Origin: Paenibacillus sp. RC67
GTDB taxonomy: Bacteria > Bacillota > Bacilli > Paenibacillales > NBRC-103111
Direction: 5' to 3'
Assembly (NCBI RefSeq): GCF_030020805.1
Contig: NZ_CP125098.1
Location: 4,797,501-4,861,500 of the forward strand
Length of the DNA: 64,000 bases
Under the pieces are notes generated by a model. That model was not told the origin of the DNA. It ran no database searches and saw only the letters and a program-made list of their open reading frames with translations. The translations under genes and the position numbers were made by a program. This document shows, piece after piece, positions 51,425 to 60,688 of the stretch. Position 1 is the stretch's first letter. Each line of letters opens with the position of its first letter.

Positions 51425-53476
51425 CTATAAAGGATGGTGACAAGCGGCCCATCGACCTTCGGCAACCTGCTTTAATTCGGGTTCCTCATTCCGGCATTGG
51501 GCTGTAGCTGCAGCACATCTCGTATGGAATCGGCAGCCTGACGGAGGATTGGAGGGGGACGGAATTTCCCCTTGAATAGAAGCGAATGGTTTTTTGCGGG
51601 ACGGATCGGCTGTTGGTATGGAAGAAATAAGCCCTTTCGTGTAATGATGGACAGGGTGCTTGAAGAGCTCTTCGCTTGGGGCTACTTCAACCAGCTTGCC
51701 AAGGTACATAACCCCTATCCGGTCCGATATGTGACGGACAATATTCAAACCATGAGCGATAAACAGGTACGTCAGTCCGCGCTGGCTTTGCAATTCCTGA
51801 AGCAAATTCACAATCTGTGCTTGTACCGACACATCCAACGCCGATACGGCTTCATCTGCAAGGATAAACTGAGGATTCAGTGCAATGGCTCGTGCAATCC
51901 CGATACGCTGTCTCTGCCCACCTGAAAATTCATGCGGATAACGGTCATACCAGGATGGATTCAATCCAACGGCCTGCAGCAGCTCCTCCACTCGACCTCG
52001 CCTTTCGCTCGTGCTAACAGATCGATGCACTATTAACGGCTCGGCGATAATATCTCCGACCCTCCACCTGGGGTTCACGGAACCGTACGGATCTTGAAAA
52101 ATCATCTGCATATTTCTCCGTGCCCTCAACAGGCCAAGTGAATTATGCGCTGTTAAATCCTCTCCCTGAAAGCGCACCATGCCTGCAGTTGCCTTTTCCA
52201 GCTGTAAAATCAGCCGTCCAAGCGTGGATTTGCCGCTGCCAGACTCTCCGACTAATCCAAAGGTTTCCCCTTTTTTGATTGAAAAGGACACATCGTCGAC
52301 TGCATGGATAAAAGATGTGGGACGGGTCAGCACGCTTTTTTTGATCGGATACCATTTGCTGAGATGTTCAGCCTCTATCAGATTGCTTTGAACCGGCGAT
52401 GACTCAAAAAAAGTGGTGTCCGATGTCGTAGACTGTATTGTTACTTTAGGCTCGGAATCGATAGAGAAGGCCGATGGCTCCCAAGCTTTCCAAGCTTCTT
52501 CTTGAACAAGCTCCTCTGCATACCAGCAGGCCGATTGCCGACCGTTCACATGAAATAAGGGTGGACTATCCTTCACGCACCGGTCAGTTGCGTAAGGGCA
52601 TCGGGGATGAAACCGACAGCCCGACGGAAGCTCCGTTAAACTCGGAATTGAACCTTCAATCGAGAACAGCTTGGCGCCATGCTCACTGTCCAGCGTCGTA
52701 ATGGATTGCAGAAGTCCTCGTGTATAAGGATGATGAGGCTGCTCGAACAACTGCTGCACCGTAGCTTGCTCTACTACTTTGCCTGCGTACATGACGAGAA
52801 TTCGATCGGCCATTTCAGCTGCAATGCCCATATCATGTGTGATCAGCAGAATGGACATCTTGAACTCTTGCTTCAGCTCCTGCAGCAAGTGGAGAATTTG
52901 CGCTTGGATGGTCACATCTAACGCGGTGGTCGGTTCATCGGCGATCAACAGCTCCGGGCCGCATGCCAAGGCCATCGCAATCATAGCCCGCTGCAGCATG
53001 CCTCCTGACAGCTCATTCGGATACTGCTTCATTCTCAGCTCCGGCTCGGGAATGCCCACTCTTTTCAACAAATGAATGGCATGCTCCCAAGCTTGCTGCT
53101 TATTGCCCTGCCGATGTCCCAGGATGACCTCCGTAATTTGACCTCCGATTGTAAACACCGGATCGAATGCCGACATAGGCTCCTGAAATACCATAGCTAT
53201 CTTTTTTCCCCGTAAAGAACGCAGCTCTTTCTCGGAAAGTACCGTTAAATCAACCCCGTTAAAGCTAATTTTCCCTTCAGCAATCTTGCCGTTCTCATAG
53301 TCCAATAATCGCATGACCGACTTGGAGGTAATCGTTTTGCCGCTTCCCGATTCCCCTACTAGGCAGACCGTTTCTCCGGGTTGAATTTGCAGACTTACGT
53401 CCGTAATCGCCCTAAGGGCTCCCTGCTTGGTAGCAAAATCGATCGACAAATGTTGAATATCGAGCAATGGTTTCAA
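51425..53476 (-). CDS. Fused double ATPase of peptide/glutathione-type ABC importer (GsiA-like)
   Basis: 683 residues combining DppD-like and DppF-like halves. NBD1: GESGSGKTI, LSGGMLQRA, LLIADEPTTALD, then the oligopeptide C-terminal cysteine motif GCRFHPRCPYATDRC. NBD2: GESGSGKST, FSGGQRQRIG, FILADEAVSALD, ending GCRFHTRCAAATAQC. Such fusions occur in GsiA (glutathione import) and YejF. A TTG start follows GGAGG at eight bases. NBD2 has DEA in place of the DEP of NBD1, but keeps the glutamate. In this sulfur context glutathione or an S-conjugate is an attractive substrate, by inference. Confidence 0.9.
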   Translation of the reverse strand: MKPLLDIQHLSIDFATKQGALRAITDVSLQIQPGETVCLVGESGSGKTITSKSVMRLLDYENGKIAEGKISFNGVDLTVLSEKELRSLRGKKIAMVFQEPMSAFDPVFTIGGQITEVILGHRQGNKQQAWEHAIHLLKRVGIPEPELRMKQYPNELSGGMLQRAMIAMALACGPELLIADEPTTALDVTIQAQILHLLQELKQEFKMSILLITHDMGIAAEMADRILVMYAGKVVEQATVQQLFEQPHHPYTRGLLQSITTLDSEHGAKLFSIEGSIPSLTELPSGCRFHPRCPYATDRCVKDSPPLFHVNGRQSACWYAEELVQEEAWKAWEPSAFSIDSEPKVTIQSTTSDTTFFESSPVQSNLIEAEHLSKWYPIKKSVLTRPTSFIHAVDDVSFSIKKGETFGLVGESGSGKSTLGRLILQLEKATAGMVRFQGEDLTAHNSLGLLRARRNMQMIFQDPYGSVNPRWRVGDIIAEPLIVHRSVSTSERRGRVEELLQAVGLNPSWYDRYPHEFSGGQRQRIGIARAIALNPQFILADEAVSALDVSVQAQIVNLLQELQSQRGLTYLFIAHGLNIVRHISDRIGVMYLGKLVEVAPSEELFKHPVHHYTKGLISSIPTADPSRKKPFASIQGEIPSPSNPPSGCRFHTRCAAATAQCRNEEPELKQVAEGRWAACHHPL

Positions 53477-53494
53477 TTGTGCCGCCTCCCTGTC

Positions 53495-54388
53495 CTAAGC
53501 CCTGCTTTTCTTCGGATCCAGCTGGTCCCTGATGTAGTCCCCGATCAAATTGACGGACAGAACGAATAACGTAATCGCTAAGCCGGGAAAAGTCGCTATC
53601 CACCAGGCTACCGTCAAATAGCCTCTCCCCTGTGACAGTAAGGTACCCCAATCTGGGATTTCTTTGATGACGCCTAATCCGAGAAAGCTTAACCCCGAGC
53701 CTACCAATATCGATGAACCCAGCCCAATGGTCGCCATAACCAATAGGGGAGACCAAGCATTGGGCAGTACATGCCACCAAAATCTCTGGAACGGGGAAGC
53801 TCCGATAGATCTCGAAGCGGTAACGAAGGAGCGATTCTTGATGCTTAGAATTTGTCCCCTCATCACTCTCGCATAGCCCGGTACGGCTGATACCGCTACT
53901 GCAAATACGATATTAAACAAATGAGGACCCAATGCTGCCGCAATGGCTAGCGCAAGCAGGATGCCGGGAATAGTCATAAGCACATCGATGAATCGCATCA
54001 GAATCTTATCAAGCCCCCCTCCGATATATCCGGAAAGCGCTCCGATGGTCCCACCAAGGATACCTCCTGCCAGAACCGATGCAATTCCGATAAACAAAGA
54101 ATCACGGCTCCCATAGACCACAAGACTGAATACATCCCTTCCAAAATAATCGGTCCCGAGCAAATGAGCTGTGCTGGGCGGCTGCAATATGTGGTCCGTG
54201 AACATCTGTGTCGGAGCATACGGAGCGACCGCCCCTGGAATGATGGCGCACACGATAATAAACAGTACGACCAATGATGCTGCGCAGACAAAAAGCTCTG
54301 CTGCTGATAACGACCTTGCCGGCTTGATTTGAGGTGCGCGTTCACTCCTTTCCTTCCAGACGGTCTTAGCGGATATCACTTCCTTCAT
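53495..54388 (-). CDS. Peptide/glutathione-type ABC permease (DppC-like)
   Basis: 297 residues from the ATG at 54388 (GGGAGGG eight bases upstream). About six membrane helices, with the DppC/GsiD loop TASRSIGASPFQRFWWHVLPNA carrying the EAA motif. An N-terminal LGTDYFGRDVFSLVVYGSRDS is a good family marker. It follows the DppB-like gene and precedes the fused ATPase, the standard order for these importers. Confidence 0.92.
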   Translation of the reverse strand: MKEVISAKTVWKERSERAPQIKPARSLSAAELFVCAASLVVLFIIVCAIIPGAVAPYAPTQMFTDHILQPPSTAHLLGTDYFGRDVFSLVVYGSRDSLFIGIASVLAGGILGGTIGALSGYIGGGLDKILMRFIDVLMTIPGILLALAIAAALGPHLFNIVFAVAVSAVPGYARVMRGQILSIKNRSFVTASRSIGASPFQRFWWHVLPNAWSPLLVMATIGLGSSILVGSGLSFLGLGVIKEIPDWGTLLSQGRGYLTVAWWIATFPGLAITLFVLSVNLIGDYIRDQLDPKKSRA

Positions 54389-54445
54389 AACCGTTTCCCT
54401 CCCAAGAGCTGTACTGAATTTTCGCATAAGTGAAGCATAGTTGAT

Positions 54446-55378
54446 TTAGCTTGCATTCGAACGTCGAACCCGCGGATCAATATAGGAATAAGAAAGGTCC
54501 ACTAGTAAATTAACGCCAACATAGACGATGGCTGAGAAAAACACGACACCCTGAACGACAGGTAAATCTCTAGCCATTATGGCATCGGCAATGATCCTTC
54601 CAATCCCTTGTCTTGAGAACACCGTCTCCACAACGACAGTCCCTGCCATCAGATCGCCTATGTGAATTCCGATCACGGTAATAGCCGGGATCAATGCATT
54701 GCGCAGCGCGTGGAGATACATGACCTTCTTCTCCGATAGTCCCTTCGAGCGAAGCGTTATGATGAAGGGCTCATTTAACACTTCCACCATACTGTTGCGT
54801 ACCATTCGTACGATAAATCCTGCTCCTACGATCCCCAATGTTAATGCTGGAAGAATTAAGGTTTCAATCCCATCCGAACCCATTGCCGGGAACCAGCCTA
54901 AATGGACTGAAAACAAGAGAATAAACAGGATGCCCGACCAAAAAGTCGGCATCGAGATTCCGAATAACCCTACCAACCGTGCAATGACATCAATCCAGCG
55001 ATTTCGGTGCACTGCCGACAATACTCCGAGCAATACACCGATAACGACGGATAGCAGCGTGCTTGCTAAGGTCAGTGTCAAGGTTGCCGGGAAATGGTTC
55101 ATAATCTTCGGCAGCACAGGCTCGCTATTGATCATCGATTTACCGAAGTCCCCTTGCAAAATTCCCGCAAAATAGCGGCCGAATTGAACATAGAACGGTT
55201 GATCGAGTCCTAATTGATGCCGTAAATTCGCTATCATTTCCGGAGTCGCCGAGGATGGGTCAAGCATCGAGAGAACCGGATCACCAGGCAGCACATAAAT
55301 GATAGTGAATACGAGTACCAGTGATCCCAGGATGACTAACACGGAGGACAGCAACCGTTCTATCAGCGTCTTGACCAT
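54446..55378 (-). CDS. Peptide/glutathione-type ABC permease (DppB-like)
   Basis: 310 residues from the ATG at 55378 (AAGGAG nine bases upstream, preferred to the ATG at 55396). Features: IIYVLPGDPVLSMLDPSSAT, the GLDQPFYVQFGRYFAGILQGDFG region, and the EAA loop LRSKGLSEKKVMYLHALRNA. Six helices as for DppB/GsiC. It sits directly after the family-5 lipoprotein gene. Confidence 0.92.
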   Translation of the reverse strand: MVKTLIERLLSSVLVILGSLVLVFTIIYVLPGDPVLSMLDPSSATPEMIANLRHQLGLDQPFYVQFGRYFAGILQGDFGKSMINSEPVLPKIMNHFPATLTLTLASTLLSVVIGVLLGVLSAVHRNRWIDVIARLVGLFGISMPTFWSGILFILLFSVHLGWFPAMGSDGIETLILPALTLGIVGAGFIVRMVRNSMVEVLNEPFIITLRSKGLSEKKVMYLHALRNALIPAITVIGIHIGDLMAGTVVVETVFSRQGIGRIIADAIMARDLPVVQGVVFFSAIVYVGVNLLVDLSYSYIDPRVRRSNAS

Positions 55379-55399
55379 AACCATGAACTCCTTCATTAC

Positions 55400-57046
55400 T
55401 TATTTTTGTATGGTTACATCATTAAATAACGGGTAGCCAAGAGAATCGAACTTCAAGCCCTTCACGGTTTTGGAGGCGGCTACCGTGTACGGAAATACGT
55501 AAACCGGTATAATAACGGCATTATCGCTTAAATTACGCTGCACTTTTTTATAAATGTCGGCACGCTTGGCTGGATCTTGTTCAACCGTTCCCTGCTCCAG
55601 CAGCTTATCAAGCTCTGGGTCAGATGCCCCTGCAATGGTGAGCTTCGTAGCATTCGGGTCCTGTGTATGGTAGAAGTTGCGAAGAGCATCAGGATCGGAG
55701 TTGACCTGACTGTTACCGTACAGATCATGTGCTCCGTTCTTATAGACTACATTTGCCGTATCCTTCGTTATTTCCACTTCCACCGCCACACCAATCTGCT
55801 TCAGCTGCTGCTGCACCATCACGGCAATATCGTTACGTTTCTCGCGGTTCGGAGAGCCGTCTACATAATGCAGTGTTAGCTTCTTGCCGTCTTTTTCACG
55901 TATACCGTCAGCGCCTTTAACCCATCCCAGTTCATCGAACAGCTTGTTAGCTTTGGCAATATCCGGTTTTATGGCATTCTCCAAAGAAGCGTCATATCCG
56001 AAAATTCCTGGCGTCAGAGCCGACCAAGCTCTAGGATACGTTCCCAAGTACAAGGTTTTGACGATGGCATCCACATCCAGTCCATATTGCACTGCCTGTC
56101 TTGCCTTCACTTCGTTCCAGGGAGCTCTTCTTTGATTGAAGAACAGCGTGTACGGTAAGCCAACTGTATTGACTTGCAGAAGCTGCGTCTTCGGATCATT
56201 TTTGAGGGACAGGACGTTTTGCGGTGGAACGGTCTCTGCTGCCAGCACTTGGCCGCTCTGGACACTTCCTATCCGTGTCGCTTCTTCAGGTGCGATCTTG
56301 AATGTGATTTTATCCAAATAAGCTTGCCCTTTATTGTTCACAAGATCAGGTGCCCATTGGTAATTGGAGCTCCTGGCAACCTGTATATCCGCATTTTCAT
56401 TCCATTTGACAAATGTAAACGGTCCGGTTCCTACAGGATGCTTGCCAAAATCATCTCCATATTTCTTGGCCGCCGTAGGAGAAACAATGCCGAGCAGCGC
56501 TTGGCTTAAATTGCCCAAAAATGCAGTCGACGGTGTTTCCAAATTCAGCTTGATCGTGTACTCATCAATCACTTCAGAAGACTTGTAAGGTCTGATAAGA
56601 GCTAAAGCATTACTTGCTTTGGTCTCCGGGTTAATGATGCGGTCGTAGTTGAATTTGACCGCCTCCGCGTTAAACGGAGTTCCGTCCTGGAACACTACGT
56701 CTTTACGCAGCTTGAAGGTGTAACTCTTGCCATCAGGGGATATCGACCATTCGGTAGCAAGCCATGGCTTGATCGTATTATCCGGCAGTTGGACGACAAG
56801 GCTGTCATAGATCGTGCGGATCACTCGGACAGCTACCGCAAGCCCGCTCCGATGAGGATCCAGCGTATCTGGTGAGGTCGCCAACGCAAAGCTCAGATCG
56901 CCACCTTGAACTGCGGGCTGTCCGTTTGCATTCTGAGAAGAGCCTGTTGCTGCTGCTCCGCCATCTTTAACGCAGCCCGAAAGAACAAGCAGCAGCGCAG
57001 ACGCCAAAGCGATATATTTCATCCATGCTATCGATTTCTTTATCAT
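55400..57046 (-). CDS. Family-5 (peptide/glutathione/nickel type) binding lipoprotein
   Basis: 548 residues from the ATG at 57046 (GGAG eight bases upstream). Signal ASALLLVLSGC ends in a lipobox. Family-5 features: SFALATSPDTLDPHRSG, FKLRKDVVFQDGTPFNAEAVKFNYDRI, GTGPFTFVKWN and VKARQAVQYGLDVDAI. It delivers ligand to the DppBC-like permease. Surrounding monooxygenases suggest a sulfur-bearing organic ligand rather than ordinary peptides. Confidence 0.92.
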   Translation of the reverse strand: MIKKSIAWMKYIALASALLLVLSGCVKDGGAAATGSSQNANGQPAVQGGDLSFALATSPDTLDPHRSGLAVAVRVIRTIYDSLVVQLPDNTIKPWLATEWSISPDGKSYTFKLRKDVVFQDGTPFNAEAVKFNYDRIINPETKASNALALIRPYKSSEVIDEYTIKLNLETPSTAFLGNLSQALLGIVSPTAAKKYGDDFGKHPVGTGPFTFVKWNENADIQVARSSNYQWAPDLVNNKGQAYLDKITFKIAPEEATRIGSVQSGQVLAAETVPPQNVLSLKNDPKTQLLQVNTVGLPYTLFFNQRRAPWNEVKARQAVQYGLDVDAIVKTLYLGTYPRAWSALTPGIFGYDASLENAIKPDIAKANKLFDELGWVKGADGIREKDGKKLTLHYVDGSPNREKRNDIAVMVQQQLKQIGVAVEVEITKDTANVVYKNGAHDLYGNSQVNSDPDALRNFYHTQDPNATKLTIAGASDPELDKLLEQGTVEQDPAKRADIYKKVQRNLSDNAVIIPVYVFPYTVAASKTVKGLKFDSLGYPLFNDVTIQK

Positions 57047-57066
57047 ACTAACCACTCCACTCTAGT

Positions 57067-58401
57067 CTAACTGCGAATTTCCTGTTTTACATATCTGTTT
57101 ACTGGGATATTTAAGCCTAAATTACCGCGCAGCGTATCCGCCTCGTACTCTTCCCGATAAATTCCACGTTCCTGCAGTATCGGAACCACATGATCGACAA
57201 AATCATTCAACCCGTTCGGAACGGCTGATCCAACGATAAATCCGTCTGCACCACGGCCTTCAAACCACTCCTGTACAAGATCGGCGACATGCTCCGGTGT
57301 TCCAATGAACTGTGTCTTAGGAGTGGCTGCTCTAAGAGCTACTTGTCGCAATGTCAAGCCTTGCTCATCCGCTTCCTTCTTGATCCGGTCCGTTGTGCTT
57401 CGGAAGCTATTCTTGCCTAGATCACCCAAGTCAGGGAATGGCTCATCCAGCGGATATTGAGTAAAATCATGATGCTCGTAATATCTTCCGAGGTAATCCA
57501 AAGCCTTATCTATGCTTATGAGGTCCACTATCTCCTGATATTTACGCTCTGCCTCCTCTTCGGTTTGGCCAATAATCGGGCTGATGCCAGGTAAGATCAC
57601 GATATCATCGGGTGAGCGGCCGAATGAAACGGCTCTGTTCTTCACATCCTGATAAAATTGCTGAGCATCTTCTAAGGTCGGATGTCCGGTGAAGATGGCG
57701 TCCGCTTCTTTGGCAGCCAGATTTTTGCCGTCCTCTGAGGATCCTGCTTGGAAGATTACAGGCTGGCCTTGCTTGGACCTGCCGATATTAAGCGGGCCTT
57801 GAACGGAGAAAAACTCGCCTTTATGATCCAATCTATGAAGCTTCTTCGGATCAAAGAATACGCCGGATTCTTTGTCACGAACAAACGCATCATCCTCCCA
57901 AGAATCCCATAGCCCTTTGGCTACTTGAAGGTATTCGGTAGCAATCCGGTACCTTTTCGGATGATTAGGATGCTCTTCAATGGTTTTGCTGAAATTGAGA
58001 GCCGAGCCTTCCAACGGAGAAGTAACTACATTCCAGCCGGCGCGACCGTGACTGATATGATCCAACGAAGCAAATTGTCTTGCTACGGTGAACGGTTCGC
58101 TATAAGACGTAGACAGCGTGCCAACAAGACCGATACGGGAAGTTACGGCTGCAAGTGCCGACAGGATAGTGATCGGTTCGAAACGATTTAGAAAATGCGG
58201 AATCGATTTCTCATTAATATAGAGACCATCTGCAATGAACACCAAATCGAATTTGCCTTCCTCCGCCTTTTGTGCCTGCTGTGTATAGAAATCAAAATTC
58301 ACACTTGCATCGGCTGTTGCTTTCGGATGCCTCCACGCCGCCATATTGCCTCCAACACCGTGAATGATCGCGCCAAACTTGATTTTTCTTTCTTTACTCA
58401 C
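57067..58401 (-). CDS. LLM-class flavin monooxygenase (NtaA/SnaA/DszA branch)
   Basis: 444-residue TIM-barrel monooxygenase, paralogue of the yxeK-like protein at 6564. Shared blocks: MAAWRHPKATADASVNFDFY, LDHISHGRAAGWNV-type HISHGRAGWNVVTSPLEGSA, QGQPVIFQAGSSEDGKNLA, and FVDHVVPILQERGIYREEYE. The start is a GTG after GGAGG. Enzymes of this branch cleave C-S or C-N bonds (DszA sulfones, NtaA nitrilotriacetate, YxeK thioethers). It needs a separate flavin reductase, not present nearby. Substrate unknown, expected to be delivered by one of the adjacent importers. Confidence 0.92.
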   Translation of the reverse strand: MSKERKIKFGAIIHGVGGNMAAWRHPKATADASVNFDFYTQQAQKAEEGKFDLVFIADGLYINEKSIPHFLNRFEPITILSALAAVTSRIGLVGTLSTSYSEPFTVARQFASLDHISHGRAGWNVVTSPLEGSALNFSKTIEEHPNHPKRYRIATEYLQVAKGLWDSWEDDAFVRDKESGVFFDPKKLHRLDHKGEFFSVQGPLNIGRSKQGQPVIFQAGSSEDGKNLAAKEADAIFTGHPTLEDAQQFYQDVKNRAVSFGRSPDDIVILPGISPIIGQTEEEAERKYQEIVDLISIDKALDYLGRYYEHHDFTQYPLDEPFPDLGDLGKNSFRSTTDRIKKEADEQGLTLRQVALRAATPKTQFIGTPEHVADLVQEWFEGRGADGFIVGSAVPNGLNDFVDHVVPILQERGIYREEYEADTLRGNLGLNIPVNRYVKQEIRS

Positions 58402-58456
58402 TGTAATTCCTCCCTTAGATTCGTTTAATGTGTTCTTCCATAGAAAGCCCTGATAA

Positions 58457-59470
58457 CTACACTGTTAATTCCGAAAAAGCTTCCTGCAGCAGCTCATAGG
58501 CATGGAGCCGTTCGGCAAAGCTTTTCATAGCAACGATAATAATGAGTTCATCCACTTCGTAGCGCCGTTGAAGGTCCAACAGCAGCTCACGTACGGTCTG
58601 TTTGGATCCGTGAATAATGGGTGTATCCTTCACCTCAACCGTAAATTTCTCATCAGACTGCCTGCCATACTCCTCAGCAGCCTCTAAGCTCTTAACATTG
58701 ATCGTTCTTCCGCTTTCCAGCTGAATCTTCACATGCTTGGAATCAACGGCTAATGCTTTCGCTTCTTCATCCGTATCCGTTATAATAACGGATACTCCCA
58801 GTATGGCTTGCGGTTTTGCCCCATGGAGGGAAATGAACTTGGAGCGGTATGTTCGCAGCGCTTGCTCGATCACTGCTTCATCCCCGTTGATAAACTTTGC
58901 AAATACGTAAGGTATTCCGGTTTGTGCGGCTAATGCAGCGCTGGAAGCGCTCGTGCCGAGTAAATACAGCTCTGGCAGCTTTTGTGGCGCGGGCACGGCC
59001 TTAACCCCGAACAAGGGATGATTCTCAGGCAAGCTGCTGCTAAGGTATTGCTCCAGCTCAACGAGCTTATCTTCCAGTGGCTTTGCTCCTCGATAGCTTT
59101 CCTGCTGAAGAGCCTTCGTAGACCTTGGCAGTCCGCCTGGCGCCCGACCAATACCGAGGTCTACCCTACCAGGGGCAAGCGAGGCAAGAACGTTAAAGTT
59201 TTCCGCCACCTTATAGGGGCTGTAATGCTGGAGCATCACCCCGCCGGATCCGATCCGAATTCGCTTGGTTTGTGCCAGCAAATAGGAGATCAGCACCTCC
59301 GGTGAGGAACCCATTAATTTATCCGAGTCATGATGCTCCGACACCCAGAAACGATAATATCCAAGCTCCTCCGCCTTTTTCGCAAGCTCCACTGTATGAA
59401 GGAACGCTTCCTCGGCTGTTTCTCCCTCATCTATTGGACTCTGATCCAGAATGCTTAATTTAAGCCCCAA
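58457..59470 (-). CDS. LLM-class oxidoreductase (MsnO8 type)
   Basis: 337 residues from a TTG start at 59470, chosen because GGAGGAG lies six bases upstream and the resulting LKLSILDQSPIDEGETAEEA is the standard family beginning; the ORF's earlier 27 residues are spurious. Other blocks: YRFWVSEHHDSDKLMGSSPE, RIRIGSGGVMLQHYSPYKVA and GRVDLGIGRAPGG. It is the first enzyme gene after the LysR gene. It probably oxidises an S- or N-containing intermediate with reduced flavin; specific reaction unknown. Confidence 0.9.
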   Translation of the reverse strand: MGLKLSILDQSPIDEGETAEEAFLHTVELAKKAEELGYYRFWVSEHHDSDKLMGSSPEVLISYLLAQTKRIRIGSGGVMLQHYSPYKVAENFNVLASLAPGRVDLGIGRAPGGLPRSTKALQQESYRGAKPLEDKLVELEQYLSSSLPENHPLFGVKAVPAPQKLPELYLLGTSASSAALAAQTGIPYVFAKFINGDEAVIEQALRTYRSKFISLHGAKPQAILGVSVIITDTDEEAKALAVDSKHVKIQLESGRTINVKSLEAAEEYGRQSDEKFTVEVKDTPIIHGSKQTVRELLLDLQRRYEVDELIIIVAMKSFAERLHAYELLQEAFSELTV

Positions 59471-59541
59471 GCTCCACTCCTCCTCGTTTAACAATAAACC
59501 ATATTTCCTATTGGTTTTGTCGGTTTTATTTGCATGGGTAA

Positions 59542-59596
59542 AGCTTATCATCGCCCTAATATAGCGTCAACGGGCTAGGTAATAGGCTTTTTCTAT
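59542..59596 (-). promoter_or_regulatory. LysR box and promoter of the sulfur operon
   Basis: ATAG-N7-CTAT (59582-59596 with its core T-N11-A) is a typical LysR-type binding site. TTGACG (59570-59565) and a poor -10 TAAGCT (59547-59542), 17 bases apart, follow on the minus strand, placing the box about 54 bases upstream of the start. A weak -10 with an upstream LysR box fits activator-dependent transcription. Confidence 0.55.
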
Positions 59597-59613
59597 CCTT
59601 GAATTGAAACTTT

Positions 59614-60507
59614 CTATGGAAACGTTGACGGAAAAAGAATCTCTCTGCTTATCTCCAAGAACGGTTTGTAAAAGTCCGTGCAGTCCCCTTTCCTTGCAAT
59701 CAGATTCGTTCTCAACGAAAGACTTGCAAGCGAAGGAACATCGATGGGAAACAATTTCCTAGCTCTTACCTCTTCTGCTACGGACAAGGAGGGCAGGAAC
59801 CCGATTCCCATCTGTTTAAGAATCAGCTTCTTAGCCGTTTCCAAATTATCCATGTGGTAAGCAATATTCGGAGGATGGTCTAATGTTTCGAACCAATGGT
59901 GCAGCTTCATCCAGTCCAGTGAACCGCATTCGAAAAACACTAACGGCTGAATTCCGACATCTTCAATAGTTACGTGATGCTTCTCCAGAAAAGGATGCCC
60001 TTCATAAACAAACAGCCGTATGGGATCCTCGTAAAATTTGACGGAGTCCATATGCGGATGCGTCATATTGCGAATCAAGCCCATATCGATCTCCTTGTTC
60101 ATCAGCTTCTCCATAATGGCCTCGCTCGAAGCCGTCAGAAGCTTTAACTGAAGCTCAGGAAACTTACTTTGAATAACCGGCACCAGTTCAGGGATAATGT
60201 AGTTGGAAACCGATACGGTACAACCTATGGTAACCTCATAAGGCGTAGCTTTCATTTGCTGAAGCTGCTGCTTCCCTTTTTTCATCGATTGCAAAATTTG
60301 CTGAGCATAGGGGAGGAATTGTTTCCCCTTCTCTGTCAGTGTAAAATGCCTCCCTTCTCGTTCAAACAGCTTCACGTCCAGCTCCCGCTCCAATGTCTGA
60401 ATCCGGGCCGATATGGAAGGCTGGGACAAAAATAAGGCGTCAGCTGCCTTGTTGAAGCTCTTAAAATGAATGACGTAAACAAAAGCCTCGATATTCTCAA
60501 TATTCAT
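59614..60507 (-). CDS. LysR family regulator of the sulfur operon (YtlI/CysL-like)
   Basis: 297 residues from the ATG at 60507 (GGAGG six bases upstream). N-terminal winged helix: IENIEAFVYVIHFKSFNKAA, DALFLSQPSISARIQTLERE. The effector domain follows with VTIGCTVSVSNYIIPELVPV. It leads the sixteen-gene minus-strand run. B. subtilis ytlI occupies the same position before the ytmI operon, where it activates sulfur scavenging. It has its own promoter, a TAGGAATTA motif at the start site, and a terminator-like leader hairpin. Confidence 0.9.
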   Translation of the reverse strand: MNIENIEAFVYVIHFKSFNKAADALFLSQPSISARIQTLERELDVKLFEREGRHFTLTEKGKQFLPYAQQILQSMKKGKQQLQQMKATPYEVTIGCTVSVSNYIIPELVPVIQSKFPELQLKLLTASSEAIMEKLMNKEIDMGLIRNMTHPHMDSVKFYEDPIRLFVYEGHPFLEKHHVTIEDVGIQPLVFFECGSLDWMKLHHWFETLDHPPNIAYHMDNLETAKKLILKQMGIGFLPSLSVAEEVRARKLFPIDVPSLASLSLRTNLIARKGDCTDFYKPFLEISREILFPSTFP

Positions 60508-60526
60508 ACGCAGCCTCCATGGAAAC

Positions 60527-60567
60527 AAAAAAGATACATCCAACTTCCTAGGGAAGCCGATGTATCT
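60527..60567 (-). promoter_or_regulatory. Terminator-like hairpin in the lysR leader
   Basis: AGATACATC pairs with GATGTATCT (nine pairs), with an inner CTTCC/GGAAG, followed by six T on the minus strand, and lies between the lysR promoter and its ribosome site. As the upstream gene has its own terminator at 60689, this one looks like an attenuator. Confidence 0.6.
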
Positions 60568-60590
60568 CCAGTTGATCCGGTCGATACTAT

Positions 60591-60600
60591 ATAATTCCTA
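60591..60600 (-). promoter_or_regulatory. CymR-like TAGGAATTAT motif at lysR start site
   Basis: TAGGAATTAT directly follows the start region of the lysR promoter. The nine-mer TAGGAATTA also occurs upstream of yxeK (7929-7937, opposite orientation relative to the gene). Bacillus CymR sites include GGAATT. Assignment is by resemblance only. Confidence 0.4.
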
Positions 60601-60618
60601 TGCGATTAGTTGTATTTA

Positions 60619-60647
60619 ATTAAACGATCTTTACGTCTTTTTGTCAA
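60619..60647 (-). promoter_or_regulatory. Promoter of the lysR gene
   Basis: TTGACA (60647-60642), 17 bases, TTTAAT (60624-60619) on the minus strand; start near 60612. Confidence 0.7.
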
Positions 60648-60688
60648 CCACAAATTGCAGAATTTTCAGTCAGCTTGTTTACCTAAGC

